DNA from: Thauera phenylacetica B4P
GTDB lineage: Bacteria > Pseudomonadota > Gammaproteobacteria > Burkholderiales > Rhodocyclaceae
Length of the DNA: 64,000 nucleotides
Direction: 5' to 3'
NCBI RefSeq assembly: GCF_000310225.1
Contig: NZ_AMXF01000001.1
Location: forward strand, 124,001 to 188,000
The number at the start of each line of letters is the position of its first letter. Position 1 is the stretch's first letter. The notes beneath the pieces were generated by a model, which searched no databases, was not told the origin of the DNA, and saw only the letters and a program-made list of their open reading frames with translations. The position numbers were made by a program, and so were the translations under genes. This document shows positions 35,325 to 44,183 of this stretch, piece after piece.

Positions 35325-36643
35325 CGATCCCTGCCCCCCGAACGAATCTTCGCGACGACGCACTGCTGGCCGTCCTGTTCTTCGCCCAAGGGCTGCCCAC
35401 CGGGCTGGCCTGGCTCGGCTTGCCGGCGTGGCTGCGCAGCCACGGCGCCGCGCTGGACACCATCGGCCTGGTGAGCCTGACTTTCCTGCCCTGGGCGCTG
35501 AAATTTCTGTGGGCCGCGCCGGTCGAGCGCCTGGCGGTACGGCTGGGTTGCGGTCGCGTCATCGCCGCCACGCAATTTGCCGCGGCCCTGGCCTACGCCG
35601 CCCTGGCGGCGGTGGATTTGCGCACGCATTTCCTGCCCGGATTGGCGCTGCTGACCCTGTTGGCCGCCGCCTGCGCGACGCAGGATGTCGCCACCGATCG
35701 CCATGCCATCGTCCGCCGAGGGGCCATCGGCGCTGCACGCATCAACACCCTGCGTTTCGCCGGTTTCACGGGCGGCATGCTGGCTGGCGGAGCCGGCCTA
35801 CTGCTGGCCGGCGCCACGGCGGGCTGGGCCGCCTTCATGCTCGCGTGCGCCTCGGCCATGATCGTCGCGGCCGCCATGGCGATTCGGATGATGCCGGCGG
35901 CGCGAACACCTGGCGGTGCACTCGAACTTCGAGCCCGGGACGATGCGGCGCGGGTGCGCCTGCGCGGCTTCTTCGGGCGTGCCCACCCCTGGACGCTGCT
36001 CGCGCTGGCCCTATTGTTCAAGAGCGCCAGCGCCGCCAGCGAATCCATGGTCAAGAGCTTCTGGGTGGACCACGGCGTCACGCTGGAGCAGGTGGGCATC
36101 ATGACCGCGGTGAACCTGGGGTTGTGGGGACTGGTGGGCGCTCCGCTGGGCGCCTGGCTGCTTGGCCGCAAGGGGCTGTCCGCGCGCGGTGTGGCGGCCG
36201 GGGCGGGTCTGTGTGTGGCGCTGCTGCTGGGTCTGCTGGCCGCTTGCATCCACGGCGGCCTTGGCATCACCTGGCGGCCGACATCGGACATCGAGTGGGA
36301 TTGGGTCTACGTGCTGCTGCCAGCGCTGCAGGCGGTGGCCGACGGCGTGGCATCGATGGGCTTCTTCACTGTCTTCACCCGTGCCGTCGTCGGCCGGCAG
36401 CCGGGTACCGACCTCACGCTGGTGATGTGTGCGGAGAGTCTGGGCGGCCTCGTGCTCGGCGCGCTGGCCGGCGTCTCGGCGGCGCGGCTGGGGTACGGAG
36501 TGCATTTCGCTCTGGCCGGTGCAGCCTACGCCGCCTACATCGCCTGGGCTTGGCGGGCGCTGCCGCGCGTGGATGTCCACGCTGCGGTGAACGAGCCCGC
36601 CAGCCAACCCTTCACCGCCACACCGACCCGAGCCCTGCCATGA
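35321..36643 (+). CDS. MFS transporter 2, RhtX/FptX family, cluster B
   Basis: A 440-residue MFS protein with FFAQGLPTGLAWLGLPAWL at the start, ALKFLWAAPVERL, and ACATQDVATDRHAIVR, the same landmark blocks as the MFS protein at 32206 but clearly diverged. RhtX/FptX/YbtX members import siderophores. Two different MFS proteins in one operon suggest two substrate forms or opposite directions. ATGA overlaps join it to both ABC genes. Confidence 0.82.
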   Translation: MTIPAPRTNLRDDALLAVLFFAQGLPTGLAWLGLPAWLRSHGAALDTIGLVSLTFLPWALKFLWAAPVERLAVRLGCGRVIAATQFAAALAYAALAAVDLRTHFLPGLALLTLLAAACATQDVATDRHAIVRRGAIGAARINTLRFAGFTGGMLAGGAGLLLAGATAGWAAFMLACASAMIVAAAMAIRMMPAARTPGGALELRARDDAARVRLRGFFGRAHPWTLLALALLFKSASAASESMVKSFWVDHGVTLEQVGIMTAVNLGLWGLVGAPLGAWLLGRKGLSARGVAAGAGLCVALLLGLLAACIHGGLGITWRPTSDIEWDWVYVLLPALQAVADGVASMGFFTVFTRAVVGRQPGTDLTLVMCAESLGGLVLGALAGVSAARLGYGVHFALAGAAYAAYIAWAWRALPRVDVHAAVNEPASQPFTATPTRALP

Positions 36644-38466
36644 GTACCGCAACCATTGTCCACGCCACTCCTCTCGCCACCTGGCGCCAACTGCTGCAAC
36701 GCCTGCTGCGCAGCACCGGCGGCGAGGCGCAGGCGTTGCGCGCCAGCCTCGCCGGGCTGGCGGCCGCTGCTGCCGTACAGGGCTTGGCGTTGGCCTGCGT
36801 GTTTCCAATGCTTGCCGCGCTGGCGGGCACGGCGAACCGCGAACCCGATGGCGCCGCCGCATCGCGCTGGCTGCTCGCCTTCGTGGCGCTGGCGCTGATC
36901 GCCTCCGCGCTGCGCTGGCGCGCCCAGGGCTTCGATTTTCACGGACACATGGCGCGCGCCACCCATGCCCTGCGCACGCGGTTGGGCGCGCAGTTGCGCC
37001 GCATGCCGCTGGAGACCATCCAGGACAAGCGTGCGGGCGAACTGAACGCCGCCCTGCTGGGCAATGTGGACGAGAACTTCAACTACACACTGACGGTGGT
37101 CAACCTGATCGCGCAGGTGCTGGTCATGCCGCCGGTGCTGGCATTGGCGCTCTTGACCGTGGACTGGCGCCTCGGTCTCGCACTGCTGCTGATCTACCCA
37201 CCCATCGTCGTGCTGTACCGCTGGCGCCGCCCGTACCAGGCGCGCGGCATGCGCGCACTGGAAGACGCCCACCGGCGCGCCAACGCCGACATCGTCGAAT
37301 ATGCGCAGGGCCTACCGGTGCTGCGCGCCGCGCGCTGCGAGGGCGAGAAGGCCGTCGCGCTGCAAGCCTCGTTCGCGCAGGTCGAGCGCGTGCAGACCAT
37401 CGGCCAGCGCAAAGCCGCCGGGCCGAAGATGATCTTCGCCAGCGTGGTCGAGCTCGGACTGCTCGCCACGGCCGCAGCGGGCGCCGGTTGGGTGGCGGCG
37501 GGCACGCTGGAGCCGGCCCTGCTGGCCGCGTGGCTGGTCGTACTGGTGCGGTTCTCCGAGCCGCTGGCCAACTTCCTCAGCTACACCAACATCGTCGAGC
37601 TGGTCGAGGCGGCCCTGGACCGTATCGAGGCACTGCTGGCCGTGCCGCCGTTGCCGCAGCGCGAGCCGGCGCACATGCCCGCGGCGTTTAGCGTACGCTT
37701 CGAAGACGTGTGCTTCCATTACGCGGGTCAGGACGCGGCGCGCGACGCGCCGGTGCTCGCCGACTTCAGCGTTGATCTGCCCGAGCGCGGCATGACGGCG
37801 CTGGTCGGCCCCTCGGGCTCGGGCAAGACCACCATCACCCGCCTGCTGATGCGCCACGCCGATCCGCAGGCGGGCCGCATCCTGATCGGCGGCATCGACC
37901 TGCGCGAGATGACGCCCGATGTACTCAATGGCCTCGTCTCCACCGTGTTCCAGGACGTCTACCTGTTCGACGACACGGTCATCGCCAACATCCGGATGGC
38001 CCGCCCCGATGCGGGCGACGAGGCAGTGCGCGAAGCCGCCCGCGCCGCGCAATGCCTCGACTTCATCGAACGCCTGCCGCAAGGCTGGGATACGCGCCTG
38101 GGCGACATCGGCGCGCGCCTGTCCGGCGGCGAACGCCAGCGCATCTCCATCGCCCGCGCCCTGCTCAAGGACGCACCCATCGTCATCCTCGACGAGCCGA
38201 CCGCGGCGCTCGACACCGAGAGCGAGCTGGCCGTGCAGCGGGCCATCGACGCGCTGGTGGAGAGCCGTACGGTCATCGTCATCGCCCACCGGCTTTCCAC
38301 CATTGCGGCGGCCGACCGGATTCTGGTCATCGATGGCGGTCGGCTCGTGCAGCAAGGCCGGCACGACGAACTCCTTGCCAGGGAAGGGCGGTACCGCGCG
38401 ATGTGGGCAGCTCAGCAGCGCGCCAAGGCCTGGCATGTTCGGCAGGCTGCTTTGGCCGAACAGTGA
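36640..38466 (+). CDS. Fused ABC transporter half 2 (YbtQ/IrtB-like), cluster B
   Basis: A 608-residue ABC protein: six membrane segments (about 35-330), then Walker A GPSGSGKTT, Q-loop FQDVYLFDD, signature LSGGERQR, Walker B IVILDEPTAALD and AHRLSTI. GELNAALLGNVDENFNYTL is the equivalent of the coupling helix in YbtQ. It pairs with the protein at 33474 as a heterodimeric metallophore importer. It is the last gene of cluster B; about 275 bases without a gene follow, and I see no clear terminator there. Confidence 0.83.
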   Translation: MSTATIVHATPLATWRQLLQRLLRSTGGEAQALRASLAGLAAAAAVQGLALACVFPMLAALAGTANREPDGAAASRWLLAFVALALIASALRWRAQGFDFHGHMARATHALRTRLGAQLRRMPLETIQDKRAGELNAALLGNVDENFNYTLTVVNLIAQVLVMPPVLALALLTVDWRLGLALLLIYPPIVVLYRWRRPYQARGMRALEDAHRRANADIVEYAQGLPVLRAARCEGEKAVALQASFAQVERVQTIGQRKAAGPKMIFASVVELGLLATAAAGAGWVAAGTLEPALLAAWLVVLVRFSEPLANFLSYTNIVELVEAALDRIEALLAVPPLPQREPAHMPAAFSVRFEDVCFHYAGQDAARDAPVLADFSVDLPERGMTALVGPSGSGKTTITRLLMRHADPQAGRILIGGIDLREMTPDVLNGLVSTVFQDVYLFDDTVIANIRMARPDAGDEAVREAARAAQCLDFIERLPQGWDTRLGDIGARLSGGERQRISIARALLKDAPIVILDEPTAALDTESELAVQRAIDALVESRTVIVIAHRLSTIAAADRILVIDGGRLVQQGRHDELLAREGRYRAMWAAQQRAKAWHVRQAALAEQ

Positions 38467-38740
38467 CTATCCGGTCCACCGGGACCCCTTCCATCCCGCC
38501 AGCGTTCATCAGCGCCAGCGAGGTCAGACGACACGCACGATCGTGCAGAGGTGCCATGAGCGGCGCTTCAGCCTCGGCGTTCGGTTGACCTTGCATTTCA
38601 CGCAAGCGGAAATCGCGAGGGCAGGGACGGGCCGACGCTTGTTCCGGTCGGGAGGAGAGGGCGTTCGCGGGCTTGAAAGGTGGTAGCGCGCTGAGAGCAT
38701 GAATCGTCGGCATCTGCCGAGGTTCATGAAGGAACGAAAC

Positions 38741-40027
38741 ATGGCGAACACCATCGTCACCGTTCAGGGCGGTTCCGTCGCGCAGCCGACACTGCTGGGC
38801 CAGGGGCCTGCACGCATCCCGACCGGCGGCAAGATTCGTCCGGGCATCATGGTGCTCACCAAGCGCGCGGCTGAGATGCCGAAGGCGAAGGAGATCTACA
38901 GGCAGGGCGTGGCCGATGGCCATTCGTTCGAGCAGATCGAGCGTACCTTGAAGGAGGCGCTGCCCCAACTCAAGTCGCCGCTGGTGCCGCGCAATGTGCC
39001 CTGGTTCACGGTACGGGCTCAGGATTTCTCCAACCCGGAGGTCGCGCAACAGATCCTCGACGCTTACGGCGAGGAGCGGGGCCAGGGGCGCCGCCTCTAC
39101 CGCTTCCCCGTGGTGTTTCCGGCCGATCACTGGCAGAGCGTCATGCCCCACGAGCTGGCTGCCTGGGGTACGCACGAGAAGCGCTTCTGGTCTCAGTATT
39201 CGGCCGATGGCGTGACGCGCCATTGCATGTGCCACGCGCCGGTTCCGATGGATCACACCGGCCGGCGCACGATCCGCATCTTCGGCGGACGCAAGACCAT
39301 GCTGCGCGAGGACAACGGCGGGGTCTGCGATCCCGAGTCTTGCCCGGAATACCAGGCGCGCCAGTGCAACCTCACCGGCCGCTTTCTTTTCTTCATCCCG
39401 GGCATCCGCACCATCAGCGCGCTGGAGCTGCCGACGACGAGCTTCTATGCGATGAGCAACGCGATCCAGCGTTTCCAGGCCATCGGCCACATGCGGGGCG
39501 GCCGGATCTCGGGCTTCCTTGGCCGGGCGCGCGAGACCTTCTATCTCACCAAGGTGCTGCGCGAGGTGCCGCACATCGACGAGAACGGGCGCGCCGTGCG
39601 CGTGCCGCAGTGGATCATCGAGCTGGAGGCGCCGATCGACGTGACCGCGCTCTTGCGCGACGGCGAGGATACGGAAACGGCCATCATGCAGGCGAGCCTG
39701 GCCGAGCAGGTGCTCGAAGGCGTGCCAGCGGGGCATTCAGCGGCAGTCGACAAGCCGGTCGAGGGCGATGTGAAGTCGGTGGAAGAGTCCGCGCCCATGC
39801 GCCCGGGGCATCCCACGCTTGAACAGCTGCTGGGGCGCGCCGAGGCGATGGGTTTGGATACAGGACGATTCCAGCAATACGCCGATAGGCGCTGGGGCCG
39901 GGGCTGGAAGATCAATCCCCATGGCCGCGGCCGTGCCTGGGACGAGATGGAGCGCTACGCCGCCGATCCGGAAGGCTATGCCGACAAGATCGACTGCGCC
40001 CTGGGCGCGGTGGCCGGGAGGGTTTGA
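38741..40027 (+). CDS. ICE-conserved metal-binding protein
   Basis: A 428-residue protein of the kind labelled hydrolase or metal-binding protein on clc/PAGI-2-like elements. A cysteine cluster (HCMCHAP, then VCDPESCPEYQARQCN) could bind zinc or a cluster. The C-terminus has a short helical repeat (TLEQLLGRAEAMGLD, GRGWKINPHGRGRAWDEME). Its biochemical role is unknown; the fixed order metal-binding protein, SbcD-like, SbcC-like suggests a DNA end-processing module for the element. ATG 38741 has GAAGGA upstream. Confidence 0.65.
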   Translation: MANTIVTVQGGSVAQPTLLGQGPARIPTGGKIRPGIMVLTKRAAEMPKAKEIYRQGVADGHSFEQIERTLKEALPQLKSPLVPRNVPWFTVRAQDFSNPEVAQQILDAYGEERGQGRRLYRFPVVFPADHWQSVMPHELAAWGTHEKRFWSQYSADGVTRHCMCHAPVPMDHTGRRTIRIFGGRKTMLREDNGGVCDPESCPEYQARQCNLTGRFLFFIPGIRTISALELPTTSFYAMSNAIQRFQAIGHMRGGRISGFLGRARETFYLTKVLREVPHIDENGRAVRVPQWIIELEAPIDVTALLRDGEDTETAIMQASLAEQVLEGVPAGHSAAVDKPVEGDVKSVEESAPMRPGHPTLEQLLGRAEAMGLDTGRFQQYADRRWGRGWKINPHGRGRAWDEMERYAADPEGYADKIDCALGAVAGRV

Positions 40028-40029
40028 GC

Positions 40030-41307
40030 ATGCGCATCGCTCACTTTTCCGATCTGCACTACGGCGCGGCGACGCTGGAGGAAGCGGACCGGTGCTTCGG
40101 CGCGGCGGTCGACCGGGCGATCGCCGAGAACGTCGAGGTGGCGATCCTCTCGGGGGATGCCACCGACCACGGCCTGGACCTGCATGAGCCGGCCACCCTC
40201 AAGCTTCTGGCGCAGGTGCGCCGGCTGGCCGACCATTGCCCGGTGCTGATGCTGCAGGGGACGTTTTCGCACGAGCCACCGGGGACGCTGTCGGTGTTCC
40301 GGTTGTTGGGGGCACGCCATCCGGTGCATGTCGCCGACCGCATCGAGCAGGTCGCGCTGACGCGGGAGGGCCAGTGGCAGGCCTCGGGCAGTTGGCGCTT
40401 CGAGGACGTGCCGGCGGGCGCGCGGCTGCTGGTGTCCTGCGTGCCGACCATCAACAAGGCCGTGGTTGCGGCCACCGTCGGCGCTGCCGATGCGCCCCAG
40501 GCGGTGGGCGAGCACCTGGCGCTGTTGCTCGCGGGCTTTGCGCCGACCAACCGGCGGGCGCAGGCACAGAGCATTCCGACGGTCGCTGTCTCACATGGAA
40601 CGGTGTTCGGCAGCCTCTCCGAGCATGGCGTGCCGATGGCGGGTTTCGACCACGAGTTCAGCACCGGCGTGCTGTTCAGCGCCGAAACCCAGGCCGTGAT
40701 GCTGGGCCACATCCACCGCCATCAGTCCTGGGAACAGGACGGGCCGGCCGGCCGCCAGTGCATCGCCTATGCCGGCTCCATCGGGCGCTTCCACTTCGGG
40801 GAGGAGGGCGAGAAGGGCTTTCTGCTGTGGGAGGTGGGCGCCGATGCGGGGGCGTGCATGCTGGTGCCGACGCCGGCGCGGCGCACCATCGATATCGTGT
40901 TCGAAGGTCGGCCGGATCTGGAGACACTGCGCGAGGCCATCGCCAGCCATGGGGTCGAGGGGGCGCATGTGCGCGTGCGCTGGACAGTCGCGGACGAGGA
41001 TCGCCACGCGGTCGACCGCACCGCAATCTGCCGATTGCTGGCAGGCGCCGCACAGGCCAAGCTGGAAGGGCGGATCGTTCCGATCATGCGGACCCGGGCG
41101 CCGGGCATCAGCCAGCTTGGCTCCCTGGCCGACAAGGTGCGGCGCTGGGCGGAGCTTACTGGCGTGGAGCCGACTTGTGTGTTGGGTTGCCTGAAAGCAC
41201 TGAGCGAAGAGGGGCCGACTGAGATCGTGGAGCGTCTGCTCCAATCGATTGGGACGAGGGCGCTGGTGAAGGAATATGCCTCGACATGTGCGCGCGTGTT
41301 TGTTTGA
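40030..41307 (+). CDS. SbcD-like metallophosphoesterase (DNA exonuclease)
   Basis: A 425-residue calcineurin-like phosphoesterase. The two-metal site is visible: HFSDLHYG (D-x-H) at residues 4-11, SGDATDHG near 42, and MLGHIHRHQS further on. SbcD/Mre11 proteins are Mn-dependent nucleases that work with the SbcC ATPase; the partner lies at 45023-49949 but is interrupted. ATG 40030 is used; a TTG two codons earlier overlaps the preceding stop. In ordinary SbcCD the genes are adjacent; here a cargo insert of about 3.7 kb separates them. Confidence 0.83.
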   Translation: MRIAHFSDLHYGAATLEEADRCFGAAVDRAIAENVEVAILSGDATDHGLDLHEPATLKLLAQVRRLADHCPVLMLQGTFSHEPPGTLSVFRLLGARHPVHVADRIEQVALTREGQWQASGSWRFEDVPAGARLLVSCVPTINKAVVAATVGAADAPQAVGEHLALLLAGFAPTNRRAQAQSIPTVAVSHGTVFGSLSEHGVPMAGFDHEFSTGVLFSAETQAVMLGHIHRHQSWEQDGPAGRQCIAYAGSIGRFHFGEEGEKGFLLWEVGADAGACMLVPTPARRTIDIVFEGRPDLETLREAIASHGVEGAHVRVRWTVADEDRHAVDRTAICRLLAGAAQAKLEGRIVPIMRTRAPGISQLGSLADKVRRWAELTGVEPTCVLGCLKALSEEGPTEIVERLLQSIGTRALVKEYASTCARVFV

Positions 41308-41329
41308 ATCGTGGAAGGCTGAATGTCTA

Positions 41330-41361
41330 TATAATTAGGTACCATATGATATGGTGGCTAA
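41330..41361. promoter_or_regulatory. -10 box and palindromic operator over the MarR start
   Basis: TATAAT occupies 41330-41335, and a 27-base imperfect palindrome (TTAGGTACCATAT, one base, ATATGGTGGCTAA) runs 41335-41361. The ATG of the MarR gene is inside the dyad at 41351, so transcription would start almost at the start codon. Binding here would block RNA polymerase; autorepression is likely. Confidence 0.6.
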
Positions 41362-41869
41362 TGTGAAGTTCGATCAAAAATACCAAGCCCTACTTCAAGA
41401 GGCGCAGCGGCGGGGGCTCCCTGATGTAGAGGGAATCCGGCTGTGCTTTCAAGTGCTGTCGCTCGCGTCTTCTATTGATCGTGACTGTGCGCGCTTGCTG
41501 GCGCCCCACGGCCTCTCCGAGGGCCGCTTTGTGCTGATGTTCCTTCTAGAAGCCGCCAGCGATGGATTGGCTCCCAATGAACTCGCCAAACAGGCAGGCG
41601 TAACACGTGCTACGGTCACGGGACTCCTTGATGGCCTGGAACGTGAGGCGTTGATCGAGCGTCGGGTCGATAGCCATGATCGCCGGGCTTTGCGCATCTA
41701 TTTGACCCGTAAAGGCAAACAGGTGGCAGTGAGGGTTTTTGATTCGCATGGGCGTTGGATTGCAGGCTTGTTCAGCAACCTGACTATCCATGAGCGTGGC
41801 CACCTTGCGCTGCTGCTCGATAAGGCTGCTGGCAACCTTTGCGTTGGTGGCGTAAAGACATGCAGGTGA
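41351..41869 (+). CDS. MarR-family repressor
   Basis: A 172-residue MarR protein with the winged helix LAPNELAKQAGVTRATVTGLLDGLEREALIERRVDSHDRRALRIYLTRKG. No ribosome site precedes the ATG at 41351, which fits a leaderless or very short-leader message from the TATAAT at 41330. It overlaps the alkylation-repair-like gene by ten bases. GC content is visibly lower than in the flanking ICE genes, suggesting a recent cargo insertion. Confidence 0.8.
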   Translation: MVANVKFDQKYQALLQEAQRRGLPDVEGIRLCFQVLSLASSIDRDCARLLAPHGLSEGRFVLMFLLEAASDGLAPNELAKQAGVTRATVTGLLDGLEREALIERRVDSHDRRALRIYLTRKGKQVAVRVFDSHGRWIAGLFSNLTIHERGHLALLLDKAAGNLCVGGVKTCR

Positions 41870-42642
41870 GTCGGTCTGCCGCTCGCAAGGGGGCTACGCG
41901 TGGGACCGACATCCCTCCTGACATCCTTGACGGATTGTCGCGCGGCGTGTTGCAGAGCGCGACGCTCGTAGAGTGCCTCGCAGTAGATCAGGCTCGCCTG
42001 CTGCGTGCAACCTTTCCTGAACTGCCTCAGCGGTTACTGGCTGAGGCAGACGAGGTGTGCCGACTTGGCATCCTGAAGCGGATGGCGGGGATCGGCGCTG
42101 TGCTGCTGAATGCTCTGGGGACGGCAGGTATCGATCGCTGCCGTACTAGCGAATCGGACACAGTGCGTGGCTGGGCTTGTTTCATGATTGGTGCGCAGGT
42201 TCAGCAGGATCTATTGGCGCGTCTCGCCGCCATCCAACCGCTTGCTGACGACGCGCATTTTGGTGTTCGCGAGTGGGCCTGGATGGCACTACGACCACAC
42301 CTGACAGAGCAGTTGGAAGTGTCTGTCCAGCAACTGGCGGTCTGGACAGCCTCTCCTTCCTGCCGTCTGCGACGCTTCGCCAGCGAAGCTTTGCGGCCGC
42401 GTGGCGTGTGGTGCGCGCACATCTCTTTGTTCAAGGACGAACCGAACCGTGGCTTGCCCATTCTGTCGCCGTTGCGTGCCGATCCGTCTGCGTATGTGCA
42501 GGACTCCGTAGCCAACTGGCTTAACGATGTCGCCAAGGATCAACCCGACTGGGTGCGCAGCCTTTGCGCACAGTGGCTTCAAGGCAAGCCCGCCGATGCC
42601 ACACGCCGAATATGCCAGCGGGCTCTGCGTAATTTGAAATGA
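41860..42642 (+). CDS. HEAT-like DNA alkylation repair family protein
   Basis: A 260-residue protein made of short helical repeats (DTVRGWACFMIGAQVQQDLLARLAAIQPLADDAHFGVREWAWMALRPHL and similar), as in AlkC/AlkD-like glycosylases. Catalytic residues cannot be placed with certainty. With a MarR repressor upstream, it may be induced by an alkylating or toxic compound. ATG 41860 overlaps the end of the MarR gene. Confidence 0.6.
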   Translation: MQVSRSAARKGATRGTDIPPDILDGLSRGVLQSATLVECLAVDQARLLRATFPELPQRLLAEADEVCRLGILKRMAGIGAVLLNALGTAGIDRCRTSESDTVRGWACFMIGAQVQQDLLARLAAIQPLADDAHFGVREWAWMALRPHLTEQLEVSVQQLAVWTASPSCRLRRFASEALRPRGVWCAHISLFKDEPNRGLPILSPLRADPSAYVQDSVANWLNDVAKDQPDWVRSLCAQWLQGKPADATRRICQRALRNLK

Positions 42643-42654
42643 AAGGAACAACTT

Positions 42655-42843
42655 ATGTCGCACTATCTCATCGAACTCTACACTCCCAATGCCGCGTGGC
42701 AGGTATTGTCAGCCGATCAGCGCAAAAAGTTCTTGAATGGTATTCAATCTGCCATGAGCGAGCTGTCTAAGCTGGGAATTGAAGTGCTGGCACTGGGCGA
42801 AAACGATCGCAGCATTGCGCAGGCTATTGCTCCGGCCCTGTGA
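42655..42843 (+). pseudogene. DUF6616-like gene, 5' part, broken by IS630
   Basis: MSHYLIELYTPNAAWQVLSA starts a small alpha/beta barrel protein of about 112 residues (family name from memory). The true reading frame is lost at the TA of 42825-42826, after residue 57; the last codons to 42843 lie inside the insertion element and are an accident. The remainder of the gene is at 43943-44109. It was the third gene of the MarR operon. Confidence 0.75.
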
Positions 42844-43940
42844 AGTTTTAAGCGGCGTACCGAACCCGACGATCCTGGAAGTAGCTCATAACGCGCTCAG
42901 GAGTTTTCTCCAGCATCGTCATATGCTCGTTGGCGGCCTCGCGTAATTTGGCTTTGGTTCGCACTGGAACGCGCTTGCCCATTTCCTGCTTCAAGTCCGC
43001 GTTGAGTCGCTCCTCTGGGTTGAGTTGCGGACTGTAGCTGGGAAGGTAAAACAGCTCAATCTGATCCTTACGCTCGCCCACCCACGCCTTGACCAATTTG
43101 CTGTGATGCACACGCAAGTTGTCCAGTATCAGGAAGACTTTTTTGCCCGCGTCTTTGATCAAGGAGGCCAGGAATTCAATGAGCTTTTCAGCATCAAATG
43201 CTTCGTCAATGATCATCCACCGGGTCTTGCCCTGGTTGGTCACCGTGGCAATCATCGAGAGCTTTTGGCGCGTGCCTCCTACCGACATGGTCACAGGTGT
43301 TTTTCCCGCTGGGGCATAGCTCCTGCCGCGCACGTCAGTGTTGACCAGTGCGGTCTCATCACCCCAGTGGATTTCCCCTCCCTCCGCTCTGGCGCGCTGC
43401 TCTATGGCAGGGTATTCACCTTCGAGCCAGGCTTGCACCGCTGCGGGGCTTTGCTCGTAGGCACGTTTGATGGGTTTCTGTGGGGTGAAGCCCCATCGTG
43501 TGAGGTATTTTCCTATGCTGCGTACCTGCAGTTTGATGCCAAATTCCTGCTCAATGAGTTGTCCCACTGCAGCCCGGCTCCAAAGATGGAAGTCCATCTT
43601 CAGCTGCTCAGGTCGCTTGTCGATGATCATGCGTTGGATGGCATCTTCTTGGGCTTGGCTGAGCACCCGTCCATCACCCTTGTTGCGGCCACGAAGTGCT
43701 GGGCGAATGCTTGCCCACCCACCGGCCTCGAACAGATCAATCGTCGTGCGCACTGTCGGGTAACTCAGCCCGCTCATCGCCACGATTTGCATGACTTTGA
43801 TGCCCTTCTTGTACAGCCGAATCACCTGCTTGCGCCTCTCGTGCAGTTGATCCAGTGTTTGATATCTTGCGTCTTCTTTTTCCATGACCAGTACATGGGG
43901 GCAGCGATCAAAATATCAATACTTTACTGGGCCGAATCTA
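42827..43940 (-). mobile_element. IS630-family insertion sequence
   Basis: A 1114-bp element bounded by 25-base terminal inverted repeats (42827-42851 and 43916-43940, 18 of 25 matching, shared core CGGCCC-GT-AAGT). It is flanked by TA at 42825-42826 and 43941-43942, the target duplication of IS630/Tc1-mariner elements. Removing it with one TA restores the DUF6616-like reading frame, so the boundaries are secure. Confidence 0.85.
42848..43885 (-). CDS. IS630-family DDE transposase
   Basis: A 345-residue transposase. An N-terminal HTH (KGIKVMQIVAMSGLSYPTVRTTIDLF) is followed by a DDE domain: HWGDETALVN, VFLILDNLRVHHSKLV and LPSYSPQLNPEERLNADLK give the two aspartates and final glutamate of the IS630/Tc1 class. 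It looks complete and fills the element. Confidence 0.93.
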   Translation of the reverse strand: MEKEDARYQTLDQLHERRKQVIRLYKKGIKVMQIVAMSGLSYPTVRTTIDLFEAGGWASIRPALRGRNKGDGRVLSQAQEDAIQRMIIDKRPEQLKMDFHLWSRAAVGQLIEQEFGIKLQVRSIGKYLTRWGFTPQKPIKRAYEQSPAAVQAWLEGEYPAIEQRARAEGGEIHWGDETALVNTDVRGRSYAPAGKTPVTMSVGGTRQKLSMIATVTNQGKTRWMIIDEAFDAEKLIEFLASLIKDAGKKVFLILDNLRVHHSKLVKAWVGERKDQIELFYLPSYSPQLNPEERLNADLKQEMGKRVPVRTKAKLREAANEHMTMLEKTPERVMSYFQDRRVRYAA

Positions 43941-43942
43941 TA

Positions 43943-44109
43943 GCGAGCACCGCTTCGTGGGAATCTGGCGCTTTCCAGATCAGCAGGCGCGAAATGTACT
44001 TTTGGGGGGAATTTTGGCTAGCGGCTGGTACAACTACTTTGACCATGTGAATGCCGCCAGTGATGCGGGCGGCTTCGAGGGTCACTTGGTTGCCTTGGCG
44101 AGGGACTGA
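43943..44109 (+). pseudogene. DUF6616-like gene, 3' part
   Basis: The frame reads SEHRFVGIWRFPDQQARNVL and continues to TGA at 44107-44109, 55 residues. Joined at the TA to codon 57 of the fragment at 42655 it gives an uninterrupted 112-residue protein, ...IAQA-SEHRF... The 3' part has no start of its own. Confidence 0.75.
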
Positions 44110-44183
44110 GCTTTGCGGTTCATGGGGTTGTCTCCAGACGGGAATTAACCTGACGAGGCTTGACCTGGAACGGCAGACTCGGC

